Source of the DNA: Comamonas testosteroni ATCC 11996
GTDB taxonomy: Bacteria > Pseudomonadota > Gammaproteobacteria > Burkholderiales > Burkholderiaceae_C
NCBI RefSeq assembly: GCF_000241525.1
Contig: NZ_AHIL01000002.1
Span: forward strand, 186,001-250,000
Length of the DNA: 64,000 bases
Reading direction: 5' to 3'
The position numbers and the translations under genes are program-made. The notes under the pieces were generated by a model. That model was not told where the DNA came from, made no database searches, and saw nothing but the letters and a program-made list of their open reading frames with translations. Positions 42,909-50,667 of this stretch are shown piece after piece. Each line of letters begins with the position of its first letter. Position 1 is the first letter of the stretch.

Positions 42909-43244
42909 TTACTTGGCTGCGCCGCTGGCCTTGCTCACGTAAAGAGCAACGGCAGCGATATCGGCTTCGCTCATTGTGGCCTTGAAGGAGGGCATGGAGC
43001 CGATTCCGTCCTTCAGAGCGCGCGCCACGCGGGCCGCATCGGGCTGCAGCTCGTCCAGCACGGGGCCGATGGCGCCTTCGGTGCCGGCGTCCTTGAGGGT
43101 ATGGCACACCGCGCAGGCAGGGACTGCAGCAGTGGTGAACAGCTCTTTGCCGCGCGCCATCTGGGCAGACTGATCGGCATGGGCGGCAGTGCCCGCAAAG
43201 GCGGTCAACAACAGGGCGGCAAGGGTATGGTTTGTCTTCATCAT
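42909..43244 (-). CDS. sorB: c-type cytochrome, probable sulfite dehydrogenase subunit SorB
   Basis: This 111-residue secreted cytochrome c has a signal peptide (LAALLLTAFAGTAAHA). Heme attachment CAVCH is near residue 45, and the Met ligand is near SMPSFKATMSEADI. It follows the molybdopterin oxidoreductase gene on the same strand, so it is the likely electron acceptor of a SorAB-type sulfite dehydrogenase. It resembles sulfide-flavocytochrome and SorB small cytochromes. The ATG at 43244 is used; an adjacent in-frame ATG at 43241 is possible, and the ribosome site is weak. Confidence in the heme protein is high, in the SorB role moderate. Confidence 0.8.
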   Translation of the reverse strand: MMKTNHTLAALLLTAFAGTAAHADQSAQMARGKELFTTAAVPACAVCHTLKDAGTEGAIGPVLDELQPDAARVARALKDGIGSMPSFKATMSEADIAAVALYVSKASGAAK

Positions 43245-43279
43245 TGTTCTTGGAGAAATGCGATGCATCGGGGTTGGAT

Positions 43280-43318
43280 CCCATGCCCTGCGTCCCTTCT
43301 TCTGGCACCGGGCATGGG
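43280..43318. other. Intercistronic hairpin between sorA and sorB
   Basis: CCCATGCCC (43280-43288) and GGGCATGGG (43310-43318) form a 9-bp perfect stem with a 21-base loop in the 89-base gap. There is no T-tract, so it is likely an RNA-stability or translation element. Confidence 0.55.
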
Positions 43319-43333
43319 CAGTGATTGCGACGC

Positions 43334-44545
43334 TCAGGCCACGGTGACCGTCACTGCGTGGTCGGCCCAGCTGGTGTTGTTGTAGCCGCTCTGGTTTTCA
43401 CCGCGCGTCTCGGGCTGCACATTGCCCTTCACATCAGTCGCGCGGCTGGCCAGCTGATAGGTGCCCTTGGGCAGCTGGGCCTGGAGCACGAACTGGCGCC
43501 AGGCGTACCTGCCCATGTCGGGGCCCACCAGACGGGCCTGCTTCCAGGTCTTGCCGCCGTCGATGGAGACTTCCACGCCCTTGACGGCGTTCATGCCGCC
43601 GAAGGCCACGCCCTGAATCTGCACCAGACCGGAGGCCTGGTTGCCGTCCTCGGGGATGGGGCTGTTGATCCATGACTTGACGCTCATCTCCTGCACCGAA
43701 GGCTGGCTGGGATCTCCCTTGCTGCCCGGAGGCGAGATGCGGTAGCCGTGGGACATGATGTGCGCTTCGCTTTCCTTGGCGGTAAAGACCAGCTGCTTGA
43801 TGTACTTGATGTTGTTCACGCCGGTGTAGCCGGGCACGATCAGGCGCAGCGGGCCGCCATGGGCCAGAGGCACGGGCTCGCCGTTCATCTCCCAGGCCAG
43901 CAGCGCGTCCTCCATGGCCGAAAGGGGCACGGAGCGCTCCACCAGCACGCTCTTGGGATCGAGGCCTGCGGGCAGCACCTCTCCGCCCGTTCCCGTCATG
44001 TAGACCATGCCGTCGGCCACGCCGCCCAGGGCCTTGACCACATCGCGCACGGGCACACCGCTCCAGACCACGCAACCAGCAGCACCCACCGTCCATTGCG
44101 TACCGCTGGGCTTGGAGGGGAAGAAGGCGCGACCGTTGCCAGAGCATTGCAGCACCATGGTCACGGTCTCCAGACCCATGGTCTTGAGTTCACGCACGCT
44201 CAGCTGTCTGGGTTTTTTCACACCATCGATCTGCACCGCCCATGCGTCGCGGTCGGCCACGATGGCCTCGGAAGGCGTCGGCAGGTTGTTGCGCACATAG
44301 AGCTGGCTGGTGGGCGTGACCACGCCGGCGCCAAACGCGCTGCGCTTGGTCTCGATGGTGGTGGAGCTGTGCACGATCACGGCATCGGCATTCTTGAAGC
44401 TGGCATAGCCGGGCAGAGGCTTGGCGGCGGGCGCTGCCGCCTGAGCCATGGCTTGGCTCTGGAAGCTGGCCAGACCGGCTGCAGCCAGCGCGCTGGCGCT
44501 ACCGGCGAGCAGGCGACGACGCGGCAGGGATGTGGGTTGTTGCAT
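43334..44545 (-). CDS. sorA: Sulfite:cytochrome c oxidoreductase, Mo subunit (SorA/SorT-like)
   Basis: This 403-residue sulfite oxidase-family molybdoenzyme has a TAT signal (PRRRLLAGSASALAAAGLA). The Mo-binding cysteine is in MVLQCSGNGR (about 134). The GTGGEVLPAGLDPKSVLVERSVPL and GGPLRLIVPGYTGVNNIKYIKQL segments are typical. The C-terminal dimerisation domain includes GVEVSIDGGKTWKQA. It oxidises periplasmic sulfite to sulfate. The ATG at 44545 has AAGGAGA upstream. It lies in the operon sigma factor, putative anti-sigma, sorA, sorB. Confidence 0.88.
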   Translation of the reverse strand: MQQPTSLPRRRLLAGSASALAAAGLASFQSQAMAQAAAPAAKPLPGYASFKNADAVIVHSSTTIETKRSAFGAGVVTPTSQLYVRNNLPTPSEAIVADRDAWAVQIDGVKKPRQLSVRELKTMGLETVTMVLQCSGNGRAFFPSKPSGTQWTVGAAGCVVWSGVPVRDVVKALGGVADGMVYMTGTGGEVLPAGLDPKSVLVERSVPLSAMEDALLAWEMNGEPVPLAHGGPLRLIVPGYTGVNNIKYIKQLVFTAKESEAHIMSHGYRISPPGSKGDPSQPSVQEMSVKSWINSPIPEDGNQASGLVQIQGVAFGGMNAVKGVEVSIDGGKTWKQARLVGPDMGRYAWRQFVLQAQLPKGTYQLASRATDVKGNVQPETRGENQSGYNNTSWADHAVTVTVA

Positions 44546-44592
44546 GGTGTCTCCTTGGTAATTGTGGTGAATGCTCAGCGCGAAAATCCGGT

Positions 44593-45180
44593 TCAGCCAT
44601 CGGCTTTCTCAGGTGCCCCCAGAGCGCGTGATGCCACGGCCAGAGCCTGTTTCTTCTGTGCGATCAGCACCAGAGGGCGGCCTTCGCGCGAGCGCACCAC
44701 CTGCCAGTAGCTGTTGGCCCACCAGCCCTGGCCGTCGGCAATCGGCTGGGGCTGCTCGAAGGCCAGCACGGTGACGATGCCGCCTTTTTCAAAAAAAGTG
44801 GTCAGGTGATAGGCGCGACTGCCGTCGATATCGCAGGGCCGCATGAGCTGGGTGTAGCCGGGCAGCTTCTGGTCGGCAGGCCAGTCCATATGCCTGGCAA
44901 TCTCGGCCTCCGGGATGAACTGGCCACGCAGCGTGCGTTCGTAATACTCATGCTCGATGGCCGAGCGCACCATCTGCGGCGGGCGCAGGCTCAGCACGCC
45001 GCCCGCAGCAACGCTGCCGACCATCACGGCGGCACACAGTGCATGCAGGCCACGACGGGCGTACCAGGGCGTGTGGCGCAGCAAATGGGTCGGCGGCTCG
45101 CCGGGCTCGAAAGCCAGTGCCAGCTCGGCACGGGCACGCAGGTCGAAATCGGTGTCTTCGGGGCGGTCTTGGTGTTTCAT
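44593..45180 (-). CDS. Single-TM protein, putative anti-sigma factor
   Basis: This 195-residue protein has a cytoplasmic N-terminal stretch (FDLRARAELALAFEPGEPPTHLLRHTPWYAR) and one membrane segment (about 43-65, GLHALCAAVMVGSVAAGGVLSL). A periplasmic domain of about 130 residues follows (MRPCDIDGSRAYHLTTFFEKGGIVTVLAFEQP). Its start codon overlaps the stop codon of the ECF sigma factor (ATGA), the usual arrangement for sigma/anti-sigma pairs. No zinc-binding HxxxCxxC motif is present, so it would be a different anti-sigma class. Assigned by context and topology, not by a recognised motif. Confidence 0.65.
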   Translation of the reverse strand: MKHQDRPEDTDFDLRARAELALAFEPGEPPTHLLRHTPWYARRGLHALCAAVMVGSVAAGGVLSLRPPQMVRSAIEHEYYERTLRGQFIPEAEIARHMDWPADQKLPGYTQLMRPCDIDGSRAYHLTTFFEKGGIVTVLAFEQPQPIADGQGWWANSYWQVVRSREGRPLVLIAQKKQALAVASRALGAPEKADG

Positions 45181-45737
45181 GGTGCGCGCTTTCTCAGCGG
45201 TATCACGCCGGCAGCTGCGGAAGATTCGGTGGTGGCCCCTGCGGGACGGCGTGCAGGCTCCTGCAGTGCCGTCTTGAGCGCTTCACGGGCCCGCGCCAGG
45301 CGAGAGAGCACGGTGCCCGGTGCAATATCCAGCGCCTCGGCCATCTGGGCCGTGGGCATGTCGTCAAAGTAGTAAAGCACCAGCACTTCACGATGGATCG
45401 GGGCAATGCGGCTCAGCGCCTTGACCACGTCCAGCTGCGCATCGAGTGCATCGTGGTGATTCACGCCCTGCTCGCAGGCTTCATCCAGAGACTCGGTCTG
45501 CGATTGCACAGGATCGAAGTGCCTGAAGGCATGACGGCGCATGATCTGGAACAGCCAGGCTCTGGCCATGCTCTGGTCGCGCAGCTGGTGGCGAAAGCGC
45601 CAGGCGCTGGTGAAGCAATCCTGCACCACATCCTCGGCCGTGGCACGCGAGCCCGTCAGCGCCCAGGCGCTGCGCAGCAAAAAGCGGTAATGCTCGCGCA
45701 CCCACTGGTTGTAGCGCGACTCGGCAGAGAAGATCAT
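45177..45737 (-). CDS. ECF-family RNA polymerase sigma factor
   Basis: This 186-residue sigma-70 family protein has region 2 (YRFLLRSAWALTGSRATAEDVVQDCFTSAWRFRHQLRDQSMARAWLFQIMRRHAFRHF) and region 4 (ALSRIAPIHREVLVLYYFDDMPTAQMAEALDIAPGTVLSRLARAREALKTAL). It lacks regions 1 and 3, as ECF sigma factors do. It is first gene of the operon with the putative anti-sigma factor and sulfite dehydrogenase genes. In Sinorhizobium ECF sigma factors are known to activate the sorT sulfite dehydrogenase, which supports the pairing. The ATG at 45737 fits the domain. Confidence 0.9.
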   Translation of the reverse strand: MIFSAESRYNQWVREHYRFLLRSAWALTGSRATAEDVVQDCFTSAWRFRHQLRDQSMARAWLFQIMRRHAFRHFDPVQSQTESLDEACEQGVNHHDALDAQLDVVKALSRIAPIHREVLVLYYFDDMPTAQMAEALDIAPGTVLSRLARAREALKTALQEPARRPAGATTESSAAAGVIPLRKRAP

Positions 45738-45837
45738 GGTGATAAAGAGCGCAGGCCTGCTGCTTTCATTCCATGTCGCTGCAAATATTTTCTGGAGCCA
45801 CCCGGCAAATACAGATGAGGCTTGCAGCCCTGTTCAA

Positions 45838-46731
45838 TCAATCGCTGGCAGCCATGACCTTGGTGTGCATGCCAAAGAACTGCGCAGGCGGCATGCCCAC
45901 CGTGCGGCGCACCATGGCGCTGAAAGCGCTGGGACTGTAGTCCAGCTCGGCAGCAATGCGCTGAATCGGCCAGTTGCGCGCTGCCAAGCTCACGGCATGG
46001 GCCAGCACCACCTGCTGGCGCCACTGGGTAAAACTGCATTCCAGCTGCTGGCGAAACAGTCGCGCCACGGTGCGCGGACTGGCCCCGGTATCGCGCGCCC
46101 AGTCTTCCAGCGTCTCGTTGCGCGTGGGGTCGGCCAGCACGGCCTCGCACAGCAGGCGCAAGCGCTTGTCCTGGGGCAGGTTCACGCCCAGTTGCACGGC
46201 ACTGGCGCGGCGCAGCTCGTCGAGCAGCAGCTGACTCAAATGGTGCTCGCGCGCCCTGTCCTGCTCGGACAGCTGCAGGCTGTCATCGGGCAGCGTGGGC
46301 AGCTCGCGCACCACGGCGCGCAGCAGATCCGACGCGTTGAGCACCCGGCATTGGCGCCAGGCCGCCTCTTGCTCAGGGCTGACATCGGGGCCGCAACGCC
46401 CCTGGGTCTGAAAGAAGTACAAGGTGCGCAGATCGGCACTTTCCACCATGGTCACCGCATGCTCCATGCCCGGCGGCACCCACAGTGCGCGGGACGGCGG
46501 CACGATATAGGTGCCCTGCGCTACTGTCAGGCGTATGGTGCCCGTGGTGGAGATGGCCAGTTGCCCCCAGGGATGACGGTGCGGCTTGACCTGGGTGTCG
46601 GCCTCCAGCCAGCGACATTTGGCGCGCACCGGGCGCTGCGCCGAGGGAATGTAGAGATGGGGTGTCAGCGTCTCCACATAGGCGGTGGCCTTGCCTGCAC
46701 GCAGGGGCTCGGGGTCGTGGAGGCTGGACAT
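45838..46731 (-). CDS. AraC-family transcriptional regulator (NimR-like)
   Basis: This 297-residue protein has an N-terminal cupin-like sensor (PVRAKCRWLEADTQVKPHRHPWGQLAISTTGTIRLTVAQGTYIVPPSRALWVPPGMEHAV). The C-terminal pair of helix-turn-helix motifs is NETLEDWARDTGASPRTVARLFRQQLECSFTQWRQQVVLAHAVSLAARNWPIQRIAAELDYSPSAFSAMVRRTVGMPPAQF. The ATG at 46731 is chosen. It is divergent from an MFS transporter gene that it probably regulates, across a 77-base region with interleaved inverted repeats. Confidence 0.88.
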   Translation of the reverse strand: MSSLHDPEPLRAGKATAYVETLTPHLYIPSAQRPVRAKCRWLEADTQVKPHRHPWGQLAISTTGTIRLTVAQGTYIVPPSRALWVPPGMEHAVTMVESADLRTLYFFQTQGRCGPDVSPEQEAAWRQCRVLNASDLLRAVVRELPTLPDDSLQLSEQDRAREHHLSQLLLDELRRASAVQLGVNLPQDKRLRLLCEAVLADPTRNETLEDWARDTGASPRTVARLFRQQLECSFTQWRQQVVLAHAVSLAARNWPIQRIAAELDYSPSAFSAMVRRTVGMPPAQFFGMHTKVMAASD

Positions 46732-46746
46732 GATGGTTGGCTGGCT

Positions 46747-46795
46747 TGCGATAGCAATTGGCAGACTATCGCATACAAGACGCAAGCAGTCTGCC
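46747..46795. promoter_or_regulatory. Interleaved inverted repeats between AraC and MFS genes
   Basis: TGCGATAG (46747-46754) pairs with CTATCGCA (46766-46773), and GGCAGACT (46760-46767) pairs with AGTCTGCC (46788-46795). The two 8-bp perfect repeats overlap, so only one stem can form at a time. They are likely operator sites for the AraC protein. Confidence 0.5.
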
Positions 46796-46808
46796 TAAGA
46801 TGCGACAT

Positions 46809-48086
46809 ATGAACCGCCCTGCCTCCACAACACCTCAAAACCAGGCGCCAGAGACACTGCGCAGTGACGCTCGCACCATCAGCCTCATCGGTCTGGCCCA
46901 TGGCTCGTCGCACTTCTTCCACCTGCTGCTGCCGCCGTTGTTTCCCTGGCTGATCAAGGACTTCGGCTACAGCTATGCCGAGCTCAGCGTCATGGTTTCG
47001 CTGTTCTTCATTGTTTCCGGCACCGGCCAGGCACTGGCCGGCTTTGCGGTGGACCGCTTTGGCGCACGTCCGATTCTGTTTGCCGCCCTCGGCAGCTTTG
47101 TGGTGGCAGGCCTGATTGCCAGCACGGCCCAGGGCTACAGCATGCTGCTGGCTGCCTCCTTCTTTGCGGGCCTGGGCAATGCGCCCTTCCACCCCGTGGA
47201 CTTCACCATCCTCAACAAGCGCGTGTCGCAGCAGCGCATAGGTCATGCGTTCTCGGTGCATGGCCTGTCCGGCAATCTGGGCTGGGCGCTGGCACCGCTG
47301 TTCATGGCGGGCATCACCACGGCCACGGGCTCCTGGCGTCTGGCCTGCCTGGGCGGCGCCCTCTGCGCAGCCGTGGTGCTGGCCATCATGGTCTTCAACC
47401 GTGACGCGCTCGATGATCGCGCCGAATCCGCAGGTGCTGCCGCCAAGCCGGCTGCCGGAGCCATTGCCGCACCTCAGGAACACCCCATGGCCTTCATGAA
47501 GCTGCCATCGGTGTGGCTGTGCTTTTCCTTCTTCTTCTGGAGCACCTGCGCGCTCAGCGCCATCCAGAGCTTTGCCAGCCCGGCCCTGCAATCCATGTAC
47601 GGGCTGCCGCTTTCCGTGACGGCGCTGATCGTCACCGGCTATATGCTGTGCGGCGCTGCCGGTATGGTCGTGGGCGGCTTTCTGGTCGGCCGCGTGCAGC
47701 GGCTGGAGAAGGTGATCTCCATCTGCATGCTGGGCTCGGGCCTGTTGCTGTTTGTCGTCGGCACGGGCTGGCTGCCCGGCATGGCTGCCGTGATCGTGGC
47801 TTCTGTCGCCGGTCTGGGCACGGGCCTGGCCGGCCCCTCGCGCGACATGCTGATCAAGCGCGCAGCGCCCCCCGGCGCCACGGGCCGTGTCTACGGCACG
47901 GTGTATTCGGGCCTGGATCTGGGCTTTTGCCTGGCCGCGCCGGTCTTCGGCTACATGCTGGACCACCAGATGACCAACGCAGTGTTCTATGGCTCGGCGA
48001 TTGCGCTGGTGCTGTCGGTGGTCTCGGCCGTCATCGTCGGCGACGGCGTGAGCAAGAAGACCAAATCCCATCTGGCAGCCGCCTGA
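46809..48086 (+). CDS. MFS transporter
   Basis: This 425-residue, 12-segment major facilitator has the GFAVDRFGARPI loop between segments 2 and 3 (about 80-91). N-terminal SLIGLAHGSSHFFHLLLPPLFPWLI and central GNAPFHPVDFTILNKRVSQQRIGHAFSVHGLSGNLGWALAPLF resemble fosmidomycin-resistance/OFA-like exporters. The ATG at 46809 is preferred, as an upstream in-frame extension is non-hydrophobic. A terminator follows at 48107. The substrate is unknown; nitroimidazole-type efflux (NimT) is a possibility because of the divergent AraC partner. Confidence 0.85.
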   Translation: MNRPASTTPQNQAPETLRSDARTISLIGLAHGSSHFFHLLLPPLFPWLIKDFGYSYAELSVMVSLFFIVSGTGQALAGFAVDRFGARPILFAALGSFVVAGLIASTAQGYSMLLAASFFAGLGNAPFHPVDFTILNKRVSQQRIGHAFSVHGLSGNLGWALAPLFMAGITTATGSWRLACLGGALCAAVVLAIMVFNRDALDDRAESAGAAAKPAAGAIAAPQEHPMAFMKLPSVWLCFSFFFWSTCALSAIQSFASPALQSMYGLPLSVTALIVTGYMLCGAAGMVVGGFLVGRVQRLEKVISICMLGSGLLLFVVGTGWLPGMAAVIVASVAGLGTGLAGPSRDMLIKRAAPPGATGRVYGTVYSGLDLGFCLAAPVFGYMLDHQMTNAVFYGSAIALVLSVVSAVIVGDGVSKKTKSHLAAA

Positions 48087-48106
48087 GCAACAGGCGCAAC
48101 CCACCC

Positions 48107-48138
48107 AGCCCTGCCCGCGCAAGCTGCAGGGCTTTTTT
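48107..48138 (+). terminator. Terminator after the MFS gene
   Basis: AGCCCTGC (48107-48114) and GCAGGGCT (48126-48133) form an 8-bp stem followed by six T residues. Confidence 0.88.
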
Positions 48139-48178
48139 GTCGGCGCGAGAGATCAAGTTACCCTGGTATTTATCCCTA

Positions 48179-48199
48179 GTGGCTCAGCGCTGAGGCCAC
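48179..48199. promoter_or_regulatory. Palindrome upstream of M20 peptidase gene
   Basis: GTGG-CTCAGCGCTGAG-GCCAC contains a perfect 12-bp palindrome. It lies 103-123 bases before the peptidase start. Operator or hairpin; unassigned. Confidence 0.35.
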
Positions 48200-48301
48200 A
48201 AACACGGCTGCTAAGCTGAATTCCCTGAGCGGTGCATCACACCGCCTTTTCTTGCCGTGGCCCTATCCGGGAGCGGCTCGCCCCCCTCAAGGAGAATTTC
48301 T

Positions 48302-49588
48302 ATGCGTTGGAACACGCCCTCTGCCCCTTTGCTGCGCGCCCTGCCCCTGGCCCTGGTGCTGGCCTTCGGCTCTGCCCAGGCTGCCTCTCAGACTGAATGG
48401 CTGGAGCATGCGAAAAAGGAGCAGCAGCCCTACCTGGATACGCTGCGCGATCTGGTGCATATCGAGTCCGGCAGCAAGGATGTGGCGGGCGTGAAGAAGA
48501 TTGCCGAATACATTGCCGGCAAGCTGCGCGCGCAGGGCGGCAAGGTCGAGGTGATCGAGCCCAGCGACATCTACCGCCTCGATGACACGCCCGAGAAAGT
48601 CGGCTCCATGGTGCATGCCGAATTCAAGGGCAAGGGCAGCAGCCGCATCATGCTGATCGCGCACATGGACACCGTCTATCTGCCCGGCATGCTCAAGGAT
48701 CAGCCCTTCCGTGTCGACGGCGACAAGGCCTATGGCCTGGGCATTGCCGACGACAAGCAGGGCGTGGCCCTGATCATGCATATCGTGCCCCTGCTCAAGA
48801 AGCTGGGCATCGAGGACTACGGCACGCTCACGGTGCTGATCAACGGCGACGAGGAAATCAGCTCGCCCGGAGCACGCAGCACCATCACCCGCCTGGGGGC
48901 CGAGCAGGACGCCGTGTTCAGCTTTGAAGGCGGCGGCACCGACGGCAGCCTGCGCCTGGCCACCAGCGGCATCGGCGCCGCCTACCTCAAGGTCACGGGC
49001 AAGGCATCGCATGCGGGCGCCAAGCCCGAAGACGGTGTGAATGCGCTGTACGAGCTGTCGCACCAGCTGCTGCAGATGAAGGATCTGTCCCAGCCCCAGG
49101 ACGGCCTCAAGCTCAACTGGACGGTGTCCAAGGCCGGCACCAACCGCAATGTGGTTCCCGCCGAAGCCTCGGCCCAGGCCGATGCCCGCGCGCTGCGCGT
49201 GGCCGACTTCACGGCGCTGGAAAAAGCCATGCAGGACAAGATCGGCAACAAGCTGCTCCCCGCCAGCAAGGTGGAGCTGAAATTCGAAGTGCGCCGCCCG
49301 CCGCTGGAGGCCAATGCCACGGCGCGCAAGCTGGCGGCCCATGCCCAGGGCATTTATGAGCAGGAGCTGAAGCTGCCCATGAAGGTCATGGACAAGGCCA
49401 CGGGCGGCGGCACGGATGCGGCTTTTGCGGCCCTCAAGGCCAAGGGCGGCGTGATCGAGGGCTTCGGTCTGTCGGGCTATGGCGCGCATTCCAACGATGC
49501 CGAATATGTGCAGATCAACACCATCGCACCTCGCCTGTATCTGGCCGCCCGCATGATCCAGGACCTGTCGCGCGGCCAGATCAAGTAA
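48302..49588 (+). CDS. M20-family zinc carboxypeptidase (CPG2/glutamate carboxypeptidase type)
   Basis: This 428-residue secreted metallopeptidase has a signal peptide (LRALPLALVLAFGSAQAA, cleavage about 28). The metal site appears in MLIAHMDTVYLPG (His about 117), YGLGIADDKQG, LINGDEEISSPGARST (Glu pair about 181-182), SFEGGG and GYGAHSNDAEYVQINTI. The dimerisation domain includes GKASHAGAKPEDGVNALYELS. It removes C-terminal glutamate or similar residues in the periplasm, possibly from folate or peptides. AAGGAG precedes the ATG at 48302, and a terminator follows at 49656. Confidence 0.88.
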   Translation: MRWNTPSAPLLRALPLALVLAFGSAQAASQTEWLEHAKKEQQPYLDTLRDLVHIESGSKDVAGVKKIAEYIAGKLRAQGGKVEVIEPSDIYRLDDTPEKVGSMVHAEFKGKGSSRIMLIAHMDTVYLPGMLKDQPFRVDGDKAYGLGIADDKQGVALIMHIVPLLKKLGIEDYGTLTVLINGDEEISSPGARSTITRLGAEQDAVFSFEGGGTDGSLRLATSGIGAAYLKVTGKASHAGAKPEDGVNALYELSHQLLQMKDLSQPQDGLKLNWTVSKAGTNRNVVPAEASAQADARALRVADFTALEKAMQDKIGNKLLPASKVELKFEVRRPPLEANATARKLAAHAQGIYEQELKLPMKVMDKATGGGTDAAFAALKAKGGVIEGFGLSGYGAHSNDAEYVQINTIAPRLYLAARMIQDLSRGQIK

Positions 49589-49589
49589 G

Positions 49590-49630
49590 CGCTTTTGATA
49601 GCTGCTTTCGCCTGATCAGCTTCGATTTCA
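49590..49630 (+). repeat. AT-rich intergenic repeat (TTTGATAGC family), copy 4
   Basis: GCGCTTTTGATAGCTGC directly after the peptidase stop codon matches the core of the blocks at 3560 and 13973. Confidence 0.45.
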
Positions 49631-49655
49631 GTATAAAAACAATCTACAAATCAAC

Positions 49656-49684
49656 AGGAGCTTGCGATGCAAGCTCCTTTTTTA
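49656..49684 (+). terminator. Terminator after M20 peptidase
   Basis: AGGAGCTTGC (49656-49665) pairs with GCAAGCTCCT around GAT and is followed by a run of T residues. Confidence 0.88.
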
Positions 49685-49838
49685 TTCTCAGACTCAGCCA
49701 ACACCTGCCACGGGCATCGCCACCACGCCTGATCCGAACCGGCCTCGCCCGCGTTTCCAGGCTTCTGTCGCCTAGCCAACAGACCGCTGACGCACGAGTG
49801 TCTACATTCATCGAATCAACGATGAAGGAGAGCCGCCC

Positions 49839-50612
49839 GTGAGCCAAGAGCCCTTGAACATCCCCAGCGTACAGCATCTGGTCAGCCCCGAGGAATGGCA
49901 GCTGCGCGTGGACCTGGCCGCCTGCTACCGGCTGGTGGCGCTGTACGGCTGGAGCGATCTGGTCTTCACCCACATCAGCGCGCGGCTGCCGGGCCCCGGG
50001 CATCACTTTCTCATCAACCCCTACGGGCTGATGTTTGACGAGATCACGGCCTCCTCGCTGATCAAGGTGGACCTGGGCTGCAACAAGCTCATGGACTCGC
50101 CCTTCCCCGTGAACCCGGCCGGCTTCGTCATCCACAGCGCCGTGCACGAGGCGCGTGCCGATGCGCAATGCGTGATCCACACCCACACGCGCGCCGGCGT
50201 GGCCGTGGCGGCCCAGAAGAACGGCCTGCTGCCCATCAGCCAGCAAAGCACCTTTGTCCTGGGGTCCCTGGCCTATCACGTCTATGAAGGCGTGGCCTTT
50301 CGCGAGGACGAGAAGCCGCGCCTGCTGGCCGACATGGGCGAGGCCAACTTCCTCATGCTGCGCAACCACGGCCTGCTGACCTGCGGCGCCACGATTGCCG
50401 ATGCCTTTTTGTCCATGTACGTCTTCGAGTCCGCCTGCCAGATCCAGATCGCGGCCCAGTCGGGCGGCACCGAACTCACCGAGGTCGACCCGCAGATTCT
50501 GCAAGGCATCGCCCATGCCATGAAGGTACAGACCGGCGGCATGGGCGGCCAGTTTGCCTGGCCCGCCCTGCTGCGCAAGCTCGACCGAATCGACCCCGGC
50601 TACCGCAGCTAG
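49839..50612 (+). CDS. Class II aldolase/adducin-family protein
   Basis: This 257-residue protein has a fuculose-1-phosphate aldolase fold: ACYRLVALYGWSDLVFTHISARLPG, the zinc ligands HTHTRAG (about 111-117) and a late His in RNHGLLTCG. In stand-alone form such proteins are aldolases or epimerases for small sugars. In this GWSDLVFTHISARLPG...LINPYGLMFDEITASSL group the substrate is unknown. The start is GTG at 49839 with AAGGAG 8 bases upstream. A terminator follows. Confidence 0.85.
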   Translation: MSQEPLNIPSVQHLVSPEEWQLRVDLAACYRLVALYGWSDLVFTHISARLPGPGHHFLINPYGLMFDEITASSLIKVDLGCNKLMDSPFPVNPAGFVIHSAVHEARADAQCVIHTHTRAGVAVAAQKNGLLPISQQSTFVLGSLAYHVYEGVAFREDEKPRLLADMGEANFLMLRNHGLLTCGATIADAFLSMYVFESACQIQIAAQSGGTELTEVDPQILQGIAHAMKVQTGGMGGQFAWPALLRKLDRIDPGYRS

Positions 50613-50629
50613 AACACCACACCGGAATC

Positions 50630-50661
50630 AAAAAAGGGCATCCGAAGGGATGCCCTTTTTT
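50630..50661. terminator. Bidirectional terminator
   Basis: GGGCATCC (50636-50643) and GGATGCCC (50648-50655) form an 8-bp stem around GAAG, with A- and T-tracts on either side. It separates the aldolase from the converging GNAT gene. Confidence 0.9.
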
Positions 50662-50667
50662 GTAGCA

